From NCBI GenBank assembly GCA_039621445.1, contig CP154956.1, forward strand, positions 66,418,257 to 66,482,256: a stretch of DNA of 64,000 nt, given 5' to 3'. Position numbers and translations under genes: made by a program. Positions within the stretch are counted from its first letter, which is position 1; each line of letters begins with the position of its first letter. Positions 22,901 through 29,852 of the stretch are shown here, in pieces. Under the pieces are notes generated by a model. It did no database searches, was not told the DNA's origin, and saw nothing but the letters and a program-made list of their open reading frames with translations. The DNA comes from Euglena gracilis. Taxonomy: Eukaryota > Euglenida > Euglenophyceae > Euglenales.

Positions 22901-25900
22901 AGCAACCCTAAGGATTTCCCAAAGGCAATGCAACAAACGTGACACAACAGGATTTGAGCGTTACATGTTTCAACCTGGTAGTCAAAGGTCAGCTGAGAAC
23001 CTTTACAGTTGGTCAATCCATTGTGGGCGCCTTCTGTTTGGTAGAATCCATTTATTTGCAAAGACGACAAGTTTATGTGCCTCTTCTGACATCGATGTGT
23101 TATTTTTTTCAGTTGGTTTGTTTTCTTTCAAACCCATCATCACCCGTCATACCTGTCAGTTATTTTCATTAAAATTTAGACGGCCAAACGTGCACTTAAG
23201 GGTTTTTGCTGATTTGGGTGCAAGTGCTCGCGAGGGACACGACTTGTCCCTCTGCTTTCATTTTCAGTGTTTGAAACAACGGCCGGCGGTGTACCTCGGA
23301 CATGTTGCGAGCGCATGGTTGTGGTGTCTCGGGGTGTGAACCTCGAGAAGTGCGTCCGATTGACATGTTTTGACACGTGAAAGAGGCCGTCACGGCTCGG
23401 GTTTGAAACCTCGGCCAGCGAAAGCAAAATTAAAAAAAAATTGCTCGTGTCTCGGCCTTGAAACCCCAGCGGCTGAAGGCCAGGGGACAGCGGCAGAAGA
23501 GAGAGATCTTCAGTGGTCGGGTCGGGCGCATGTGTGCCCAAATGTGGACTGCCTGAGAAAAAGCTTTTACGTCCGAAAACGGCCGATTTCGGTGTCCCCG
23601 CACTGTGCAAGGCGTGGGGTGTGCTGTGCAAGGTGCTGCTGGGTTGGAACGTTGGGAGCTGCCAGTGCCGCGGGGCAGAGGGTGTGCGGATGATCAGGGA
23701 GGCCATTTGGACATGCATGCGGTAGTGGGGCTGGTGGTGTGCTGCAGCGTTGGGCAACGCCGTGTGTACGTGCTGGCGGGAGGAGATGCTGGACCCTGCT
23801 GCTGACGGGCGCATCTGTGCACGGTTGATACGACACGTGAGGACACCCCCCCAACCGATGGTTTGACGTGGGGTCAGCAGAGTGTGCGCCTCCGGCCAAT
23901 CCACGCGCGCAAATGCGCCCATTTAAACACAACAAGCGCGCGCATCTGCGCCCGAACTGGGGGCTATAGCCGCAGAGAGAGTGGTGAGTCGATGGTTGCG
24001 GTGCTTTGTGGGAAGGGTGTGCAAGTCGTCCCGCGTCTCCAGGCCCCGACGCTGAACGGCAGTGGAAAACGCTGGGACATGAGGCGCGCGCAGATGCGCC
24101 CGTGGACACGAGGGAGTTGGGTTTAGGAAGTGATGGGTGTTCCCCCATTTAGCTTGCCGGTGTGACGGGCTCGGGCGGGAGAACCTCCAGATGGCATGGG
24201 TGTTTGCACTGGACAGAGAGTTTGCTGCCGGGAAACAGAGGAGGAGAAGGCAGCACCTCTGGTCTTTGAACAGAGGAGCATTTTCAAGGAAATGGAAGTT
24301 GACGACTGGAAGGGGTACCAGGGCTCACATCCGGAGACGGTATATTGTTTGGTCCGCAGGACTGTGCGCACCTGCGCCTGACCCCGAGTGACTAGGGAAC
24401 GACATTTTGCCACCGTGGGGGAAGTTTGCACTCTTGTCTGTAAAGCCCTGCTGCGGTCCCTCCTCGGAAATCTTCAGTGCGATTCCACGCAGTGGTCTGC
24501 AGCGCCCCGTGTATTAGAGGTGGGCCGCCTGCGGGGTGCGCCTGCGTGCGTGCACAGCTGCGTCCGTGTGCAGCGGCCCTTCGTGTTTTGAGAATGGAGA
24601 CGCCATCACCCTCGCTTCAAGGTGCACTGTTTGTGGGGCACGATGCTGCTTGTGCTGGGCCTTAAACTCCGGGAAATGATGACCATTTTTGGCAGCGTTA
24701 AGCTTGTTTTCAAAGGAAGTTTCATTGGTGAGTCCTCGTTTTTTTGAATTTGGGTCCAGGATGCCCTCTTTTTTTGGCAGGTCTGATTTTGGCTTGTGTT
24801 CATCCGAAAATAATCCCGAAACCGGGTCTGTGGAGGGGGTTGTTTCAGGGGTCTCAAAATCAGACCTGCCGACTGCGGTACAAGTTGTCAGCCATCGCAA
24901 TAAATCAGGGCGTTGTTTCAGAACCAAGAGTGCGGGACGTTTTCACCGTGCACTTCAATGAGGTTGAAACCCCTCGTTCAGCACGTTTTCAGACAGGTGA
25001 TTCTTTCCTCAGACACCCCAAATTAGGCGCACATGTGCGCGACCCCGGCCACGGAAGACCCCTCTCCCGTAGCCAGTGTCAAAGTCTCAGCATCCCAGTG
25101 CTGTGCCAGGGGACAGTGGCAGCCTCCCTGCGTGGTGTCTGTTGACGGGGGCTTCAAAATTGGGGCTGCACAGACTAAAAGCTGGGGGATGACTAACGCG
25201 CGCACATGCACACGACATTTGTGCTGAGCATCACGTCCCTGCCTGGGTTTTTTCCCGGGCCACAGGGTCCAGCCCTCAATCCGCGCGCAAGTGCGCACGG
25301 AGTGTGTACGTCCACAGGCGCAAGTGCGCGCGTTTCGGTGCTGGGCGTGGTTCCCTCTGATTCGTTTGTTCTCGCTCTCCAACACGAGAGGCGGAGGTCT
25401 CTAGTTCCTGTCACCTGGTGTGTGTTCCGCAGTGCATTGGCTGCCGACTCGTTGCACTGCAGCCACTGGGGGGTTAGTGGTGAAGACTGCATGTCACCCT
25501 TGGTTCTCTCAGTGTCGCTGCCAGTGCTGGGGCCTTCAGTGCCGGGGCACACGCCTCACTGGAGGAGTCGGATCGCGCGCAGTTGCGCCCGAACTTGCCG
25601 TAAAAGTGGGCCCAAATGCGCGCAATTGGGGTCAGAAAACGTGCGCAACTGCGCCTGAGAAGGGGGGGTCCATACGTGCGCAAGTGCGCGCAATCGTGCC
25701 ATGCGGTGTGTGCAGGTGGTTCTCGGCTTGTGGTTTAAAGTACCGCCAGTTCCGGAACCGTGGACAATTTTGGGTTTCTTTGGAGAAATCCTTAAGTGCA
25801 CGGTTGGCCGTCTAAGTACAATTTGTCGCGCATTTTACCTTTTTACAACTTTTACAATTTTTTTTGAGCTCTCCTCTTGCTTCCATAAAAGTGCAAGCAC

Positions 25901-26343
25901 GAAATGGGGCCCAGTGGTTGTTTGTAGTGTGTCACGGTCATACAATCACTTAGTCACTGGCCGACCCCGGGGGTGACTGGGTTTTTCAGAGTCATTGACC
26001 GAGGGGGGGGGGTCGACAAAAAACCACTAAATTGACCCAGCGTCGAAGATGACGAAATATTTTTTCAGTTTTTTGCACGTTTTTGGTCAAATTTCCTTTG
26101 GATTCCAGAGTGGCCGACCCGGGGGGGGGGGGTAGTGTTGACTGGTTTTCTGAAAAAAATGCGAGTGACTGGTTTTTGGAAGAGTGGAACTGCCCCCCCG
26201 TGTCGGTAAAAAATTGTATGATCAGGTCAGCCCATCTGTGGGGCCTGGGCAGTGACTCGCTGCTGTGGGTGGTCGGAGGGACATATTTCGTCTCGGCGGT
26301 GCTCTTTGCGATCGCCGCCGTCGTGGACGATACGAAAGCTTGA
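10113..26343 (+). CDS. Major facilitator superfamily transporter, split gene
   Basis: A multi-pass membrane carrier expected to move a small organic solute across a membrane; the substrate is unknown. Exons that join in phase: 10113-10164, 10248-10389, 10826-10992, 15534-15656, 15920-16020, 16986-17088, 17275-17320, 17441-about 17479 or 17490, the FGILTALAG exon to about 17960, 18320-18473, 19115-19311, 19505-about 19570, about 20310-20405, 22465-22510, 22733-about 22850 and 26253-26343 (TGA). Diagnostic parts are the TM2-3 loop GSLADRGNRKK (the MFS D-R-G-R-R signature), TM4 GLAVLRAVQGI, TM5 AYTLIADSFP, the TM8-9 loop GGFLADRIFTGRKK, and the last helix LLWVVGGTYFVSAVLFAIAAV. It looks closest to Spinster-like or other MFS_1 carriers. 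Several phases agree across introns, for example MNA-A-LDISREQY. AATAAA lies at 26602. Limits at 17479, 19570, 20310 and 22850 are uncertain. Confidence 0.85.
11765..11960 (+). repeat. Family G-like repeat
   Basis: Holds 'gaccccggggggtccac', the 'ggccagctattttgct' motif and a second 'ggaccccggggggggttcag' block. It resembles the G-rich/CCAGC blocks at 9485 and 17493. A very G-rich run lies just before it (11695-11760). Confidence 0.4.
12040..12780 (-). repeat. Family D repeat, near complete, reversed
   Basis: Begins with the right-end hairpin word 'gagctcttatccctttatgg' and runs back through all family D blocks to the 'gcttttcgacccc' region. It is intronic in the MFS gene. Confidence 0.7.
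12980..13300 (+). repeat. Family D repeat, left part
   Basis: Starts 'ccaggttttgaacagtgctg' and passes through the 'cgctcattttcggttcaaaa' block. It ends before an (AT)n run at 13320-13344. Confidence 0.65.
15144..15362 (+). mobile_element. Family F hAT-like MITE
   Basis: Ends CAGGGGTTTTTT and (complement) CAGGGCTTTTTTTAAGACC are inverted. The flanking octamers tataacac and tatatagc match at five of eight positions, so the duplication is decayed. It lies in the MFS intron 170 bp before exon 15534. Confidence 0.6.
15534..16020 (+). CDS. MFS gene exons: TM2 to TM4
   Basis: Exon 15534-15656 encodes TM2 and the conserved loop GSLADRGNRKKV. It ends at GCAG|GTGTGG. Exon 15920-16020 follows CTGCTCGCAG; the split codon reads GTC and gives KKVAVISAVSWSAATALQAL, followed by GLAVLRAVQGISQ. 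The small intron between them (263 bp) has no repeat-family words. These two exons are the clearest MFS_1 match in the window. Confidence 0.85.
16021..16985 (+). other. MFS intron with family B repeat
   Basis: GT-AG intron. 16688-16795 is a compact family B element with 'aatataaagcccccc' in direct and inverted copies. The rest is unassigned. Confidence 0.7.
16986..17490 (+). CDS. MFS gene exons: TM5 to TM6
   Basis: Exon 16986-17088 (AFCTPAAYTLIADSFPKNIV) ends with a split Gly codon. Exon 17275-17320 resumes with GGALASLGILL, so the phase is preserved. Exon 17441 onwards carries the short loop YGWRSTTVIIGAF, matching the W-R motif before an MFS membrane helix. The donor of 17275-17320 (TTGCC|GTGGAG) is weak, and the 3' limit of the third exon depends on how the inserted MITE at 17493 is spliced. 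Confidence 0.75.
17493..17919 (+). mobile_element. hAT-like MITE (family G) inserted in MFS coding sequence
   Basis: Terminal inverted repeats CAGGGGTTTTCTT and, from the other end, CAGGGGTATTTTCTT. The flanking octamers CTTTCGCC (17485-17492) and CTTTCGGC (17920-17927) match at seven of eight positions. Joining the flanks without the element gives VIIGAF-GILTALAG, a continuous MFS helix. The 8-bp duplication and CAGGG end fit the hAT superfamily. The interior is G/C-rich with no ORF of note. Confidence 0.75.
18320..19311 (+). CDS. MFS gene exons: central loop and TM7
   Basis: Exon 18320-18473 (TVAQAAPAPTVLQLFGTIAS, then RSAQLIFLASAFRFCAG) covers the cytosolic central loop and the start of TM7. 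Exon 19115-19311 restores a split Gly codon and gives GFSIGVWKAPFIFEKFPELA, then INAGVISIGGFASSLLGGFL and the ADRIFTGRKK loop, the second-half counterpart of the DRGNRKK loop. The exon ends at CTGGCG|GTGTGC. The intron between them (18474-19114) consists largely of a reversed family D repeat that stops about 14 bp before the acceptor. Confidence 0.85.
18715..19100 (-). repeat. Family D repeat, reversed, at a splice acceptor
   Basis: Runs from 'ccgacggattatcaccatga' through 'gtcgcgagcatttctagttt' to 'gcctggcccgagatacggcc'. The transporter acceptor CTCTTCCCAG follows after about 14 bp. Confidence 0.7.
19505..20405 (+). CDS. MFS gene exons: TM8 to TM10
   Basis: Exon 19505-about 19570 follows TCTCTGCAG and continues in phase with VPTFALFVTQPDFNTALFCL. 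The exon ending at 20405 encodes LDTVAECWFGPTLASLYDSV then PQDKRG, the usual W-x-G-P-x-x-A and R-G features of the helix 10 region. Its 5' limit is unclear because no AG lies just upstream in frame, which may mean a non-canonical acceptor or a missed short exon. The intervening sequence has no recognised repeat. Confidence 0.65.
20498..20767 (+). mobile_element. Family F hAT-like MITE, 270 bp
   Basis: Ends CAGGTTTTTTTTGCC and (complement) CAGTGGTTTTTTTAAGACC. The flanking octamers tttgctag (20490-20497) and tttgcaag (20768-20775) match at seven of eight positions. The interior has the family F core 'gtgggatatacttttcggca'. It lies in the MFS intron after exon 20405. Confidence 0.75.
20776..21226. 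other. MFS intron, low-complexity segment
   Basis: A (TTG)n/(TTC)n-like tract lies at 20940-21015. No gene was recognised. Confidence 0.5.
21227..21680 (-). repeat. Family A repeat, reversed
   Basis: Starts with 'caaataataacccccccggt' and 'tttattatttggacactcga', holds 'ttcatccatttttgtgattt' and ends in several 'ggttattatttgggggg' blocks. It is intronic in the MFS gene. Confidence 0.7.
21681..22464. other. MFS intron, remainder
   Basis: T-rich sequence with a short (GT)n-like stretch near 22380-22410. A 320-codon plus-strand frame (21299-22261) crosses it, but it begins inside the family A repeat and shows no domain, so I do not call it a gene. Confidence 0.5.
22465..22850 (+). CDS. MFS gene exons: TM10 to TM11
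   Basis: Exon 22465-22510 is only 46 bp. With the preceding split Gly it reads RG-SAQGLFSTLTAFGS, the classic MFS sequence after the RG motif. The next exon starts at 22733 after GGCAGAG, and completes a Ser codon to give ALSRTIAPIVVGSLASQAG, a Pro/Gly-rich helix 11. Its 3' end lies between about 22819 and 22850 and cannot be fixed. Confidence 0.7.
23174..25817. mobile_element. TIR element of the YTTAGRCGG family, 2.6 kb
   Basis: Left end ATTTAGACGGCCAAACGTGC then ACTTAAGGGTTTTT. The right end read on minus is ACTTAGACGGCCAACCGTGC then ACTTAAGGATTTC. Palindromic words such as gcgcacatgtgcgcg (25026) and gcgcgcaagtgcgca recur, especially near both ends. A paralogue forms the two halves at 30983-33490 and 41546-42579. 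It sits in the last MFS intron and has no recognised transposase. Confidence 0.8.
25818..26252. other. End of last MFS intron
   Basis: Contains two short blocks around 'gagtggccgacccggggggg' and 'tggttttctgaaaaaaatgc' that may be a degenerate repeat. No gene was recognised. Confidence 0.4.
26253..26343 (+). CDS. MFS gene, last exon (TM12)
   Basis: Follows GGCCTGGGCAG and reads DSLLWVVGGTYFVSAVLFAI then AAVVDDTKA before TGA. This is a single helix followed by a short acidic tail, as expected for the last helix of an MFS carrier. Phase with the previous exon is uncertain because that exon's donor is not fixed. Confidence 0.75.
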
Positions 26344-26601
26344 TTGCCGCACACGACGGATGCCCTCTCTCGTCGCCGAGGGACGCCCCAGGGTGCGCGA
26401 TGCCTCTGAGACCCCATCTCTTCGAGGTTTACAGGCAGACTTGCATTGATAAGCCTGCGGTTGCTTTTTGGCTTTTTTTCCCTGTGTGTGGCACCTCTTT
26501 GTCCGGTTGCCATGCTTGCAGGCGCATGCTCACAGGGAGCCTGCCGAGAATGTGCTGCGGGTATCCTAATCCTCTGGATTGTGGTTTATTCTTCCACCTT
26601 T

Positions 26602-26607
26602 AATAAA
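26602..26607 (+). terminator. Poly(A) signal AATAAA after MFS gene
   Basis: AATAAA 259 bp after the transporter stop codon, in repeat-free sequence. Confidence 0.5.
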
Positions 26608-27128
26608 CCTGCCGACTGCTCCTGGGCATCCCAAAGTGTCCAATTTTTTGGCAGAAGCGGCTCCCTGTTTGTGGCACGCAATTTTCCTGAGATGTTATGG
26701 CGAAATTCGTTTGAGGGGGCTGAAGTTTGAGCTATCTTCCCTTTTTGTTCCTTTTCAATTTGTGCTATTTCAACCCTGAAAAATTTTCCAGTGGCAATTT
26801 TAGATCAGGTTTCCCTCTTTTGAAAATGCATGCCTCAGTTTTTGAAAAACTTCCCAAATTTCTCATAAATTCAATTTTGGTTGGGAGTTTCAGCAGTGCA
26901 GCATGTAGCGCATTTTGTGTGTTGCTTTCCTGGTATTTTTGGAGCAAAATTTGATCGATTCTTATCTGTGAGGAGTGCATTGGTGAAATGATGCAGCATC
27001 TGTTTCCTGGGGAAATGGGTTCTAACAGCTTTCTTTCAAAGTGCAGTTCCAAGTGTGTGCCACCCATTATTCTTGGAAAACATCTCGACCAAATGAACCA
27101 ACCTCACCATTCCACATAAGCTCCCCAT
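26608..27128. other. Intergenic, nothing recognised
   Basis: Repeat-poor spacer between the two large plus-strand genes. I see no coding or RNA feature. Confidence 0.5.
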
Positions 27129-27129
27129 A

Positions 27130-27478
27130 TGCAATATAACACCCCTCCCAAACAATAACCCCCAAATATTACCCCCCCCCCCCCCGAGGACCGATTTCAG
27201 CTGTCCAAAAATACCCCCCCCCCCCGACAACCTTGAGGGCAAAGGGGAAAAAAGAGGGAAATCAGCCAAAATATTGCAAAAATCACACAATGGAATGAAA
27301 GTGGTGCAGAAAATATGTCCAAACAGCGTCCATCTTTTAAAGAATTCCTAAAAATTCCAAAAACAGTCACCTTCATCTTTGCTTTTTGAAAGATTCTTTG
27401 GTGAAAATCATAACTGAGAAAGTTTTGCCGAATTAATACCCCAATTGATAACCACCCCCTGGACTTCGACTTCGAGTG
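27130..27478 (+). repeat. Family A repeat, split by a hAT-like insertion
   Basis: Has 'caaacaataacccccaaata', 'gaggaccgatttcagctgtc' and 'gacttcgacttcgagtgtct'. Its end continues at 28264-28290 ('atgaaccgggggatcatttt'), on the other side of the 769-bp element. Confidence 0.7.
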
Positions 27479-27486
27479 TCTAAATG

Positions 27487-28255
27487 CAAGGTTGGCCGTT
27501 CGTTTTTTTTAAAACAAAAAAAACATGTTTTTTTTAAAAAAAATGTTTTTTTTAAAAAAAACAAAAAAAACGCCATAGGGGGTTTGGGTGAAAAAAAATT
27601 TTGGGAGTTTTTTGGGAATTTTTTGCCTTGCGGTTGTGTGCGTGCATATGTTCCACGGCCAACTTGGAACGTAATTTTTCAACCATGGGGTCAATGCAAC
27701 AATTCGGGGTTCATGGGCAAAAACATGTTGATTCAAACTGGTGCAAATCCAGCAATGAGATTTTTTTCAAGGAGTCACTTGGTAGCTTCATCAAACAAAA
27801 GAGTGCTCTGGGAGGTTCAAGAAAAGGAATTGTTGCATTTCATCACACGTGTATGGTAAACTGCGTTCTCGCCTGTCAGTTGACAAGGCGAACAAGCTCA
27901 CTTTCCTTTACCGCTGTTTCAATGCGTTCGGTTGCGACGAGCAATCGGACAACGAGGAGTGAACCCTATGAAATACAGCGGCCTTTCAAATGTGCCATGC
28001 CTTGATTCACTTGGTAGGTTGTTTTTTTTTGGATGGAGATTTATGGCATCAATTAAAAAAAAGAATGGAAAAAAATGCCATTTTCTCGTTCATCTCCCTC
28101 GAAGATGTTTTCGACTTTTCCCCCGAAAGGGCGATTTTCAAAAAAAACACAAGAATTTTGCATTTTCAAAAAAAACATGTTTTTTATTGCGTTTTTTTTT
28201 AAAAAAACACGTTTTTTTGTTTTTTTTAAAAAAAACAAAAAAAACGCCAACCCTG
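27487..28255 (+). mobile_element. hAT-like non-autonomous element, copy 1 (769 bp)
   Basis: Ends CAAGGTTGGC and (complement) CAGGGTTGGC, extended inward by T/A-runs that form long imperfect hairpins. It is flanked by a perfect 8-bp duplication TCTAAATG (27479-27486 and 28256-28263). Nearly identical to 60610-61367 apart from an 11-bp difference near 27600 and A/T-run lengths. Open frames of up to 134 codons show no transposase domain. Confidence 0.85.
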
Positions 28256-28442
28256 TCTAAATGATGAACCGGGGGATCATTTTGGGGGGGATTTGCTGTT
28301 TTGTTCAGCTTTCCAAAACTTCCCTCGTAGGTTTGCCCGGTACAATATAGTGCAAGTTCTCTCCCCAAAACAAGAAGCAATTGTTTTGGCAGAAGTTGTG
28401 AAGCTGAAAGTCTCTTTTCAACATTGGCCTCTTTCAGTCCTA

Positions 28443-28545
28443 CACCCCCCAAATATAAAGCCGCCCCCCGGCTTTATATTTGGACGGGATTTAAAGACCC
28501 TCAGGGGGGGCTTTATATTTGGGGAGGGCTTTTTATTTGGGGGAG
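28443..28545. repeat. Family B repeat
   Basis: Direct and inverted copies of 'caaatataaagcc', and the word 'gggatttaaagaccctcagg' that matches 'gggatttcaagaggtcctca' in the copy at 6800-7215. Confidence 0.65.
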
Positions 28546-28754
28546 AAAAAAATTTTCGGGTAGCCTCTATGACCTTCGGCGGCCTTCAATTGTGGCCAAA
28601 TACTTTTTGTGCCAAATGTTCATTGTGTACCTCCTGTTTTTCGCAGAAGTGTGCAATGCTTATCCAAAATGGAGCATTTCTGGTGGAAAAAATGGTGTAT
28701 CCGCCCAGAATTTTTCTCGTTTTTCCTGAATGACACCAGCGTCTGGCTCCCCGT

Positions 28755-28830
28755 CAGGGGGGTGGGGGGCTTTATATTTGGGCAGCGAAAATCAAACCCC
28801 CCGGGGGGGCTTTATATTTGGTGGGGGTTA
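28755..28830. repeat. Family B repeat fragment
   Basis: Two 'gggggctttatatttgg' blocks flanking a 'gcgaaaatcaaacccccc' segment. Confidence 0.6.
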
Positions 28831-29103
28831 GATAAAGCAACGCCGTTTCAGAAAAAAATGAGAATAGAAAATGATGGGCCGTGACATTCTCCCTCCTTTG
28901 GCAAGGAACCACTGCGAACTGTGCCCCATTCAGACCCTGGATGTCCACCAGACGACAACGCTGTTTGTGGTTGCCCGGTAACTCAGGGCTGCGAATCTGT
29001 GCCGGGGGGGGGGTGGATGGCAGTGGGCCGTTGCCCGACCCGTGTGCCGCAGACCACCCCGGCGGCGATGGGGGGCCCCGGCTGATGCTCCGGGCCCCGC
29101 CCC

Positions 29104-29852
29104 ATGGCCGCCCTTCTGACCCGGCCGTGGGCGCTGGCGAGCCTCTTCGTGGCCGGCCTGCTCCTCATCCTCGTCTCCCAGCAGTCACTGACCGGCAGGA
29201 CCCGCCCAGCACTGGTTGGCCGACGGCGGCTGGCGTCCGTTCCCGTCCGCCCCCCTCCCCCCCCCCCGTATGCCCCAAACCACCCTGCGCATTTTTTTTT
29301 GGGCTGCATTGGCGGCCGCGGCCGCGGAGCCCCCGCACCCCCGGCCCGCCGCGGCTGCCCAAGCAGTGCTGCGGCCACTTGCCCCCGGCTGCCACCGCCC
29401 CCTCCGCTGTGTCGCCCCCTCCGCCGCTTCCCGCGTTGCCCGCGGCCGCTGTGCTGCGCAAAGGGGCCAGCGCTGTGCTGCAGGCGCTGCCCCAGGTCTG
29501 TAGGGTCAACCAGGGAGGAACTCGCCGTTGCGTGACACAAAAGACGCCACGTTCAGTCACCCGCAAGTCACCCGCACACAAAGGCATTCGCAATTACGTG
29601 CCACAGAAAAGCAATTTTTAGGTGACCCATTTTGTCGGTCCCAAATGTCCTAGTGTCATTGTCCCTTTTCTGCTTCAGAAATTTCAAACAGCGCATTTCA
29701 GATGTCACAAACAAACAGTGCTGCATTCTCCCTGCCAGCAATCCTCCTCTTGCGCAATACATCGCACAGTACGTCGTGTTGCCCAAGGAAGGCCTGCTGG
29801 TGTGGTCGTGCCCGCCTGAGAGGCGGTGCGGTGGCTATGGCGACCGGATGAG
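29104..29852 (+). CDS. Glycosyltransferase gene: anchor, stem and GGYGDR exons
   Basis: Exon 29104-29214 (37 codons) ends at GCACTG|GTTGGC and joins in phase 0 with exon 29367-29495. That exon is a Pro/Ala-rich stem (PPAATAPSAVSPPPPLPALP). It ends at CCCCAG|GTCTGT. The third exon can start at 29719 in phase 0 after ACAAACAG, and reads ASNPPLAQYIAQYVVLPKEG then LVWSCPPERRCGGYGDR. No GT donor follows GGYGDR. The nearest plausible donor is GC at 29853 (GATGAG|GCCAAG). Confidence 0.65.

Noticed and set aside
23174-25817. LTR retrotransposon
   Set aside because: The ends are inverted, not direct, and no reverse transcriptase, integrase or primer-binding site is visible.
27476-28005. Frames of 127 and 134 codons in the hAT-like element
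   Set aside because: They are the same in both copies because the copies are nearly identical. They lack the hAT dimerisation domain, catalytic residues or BED finger.
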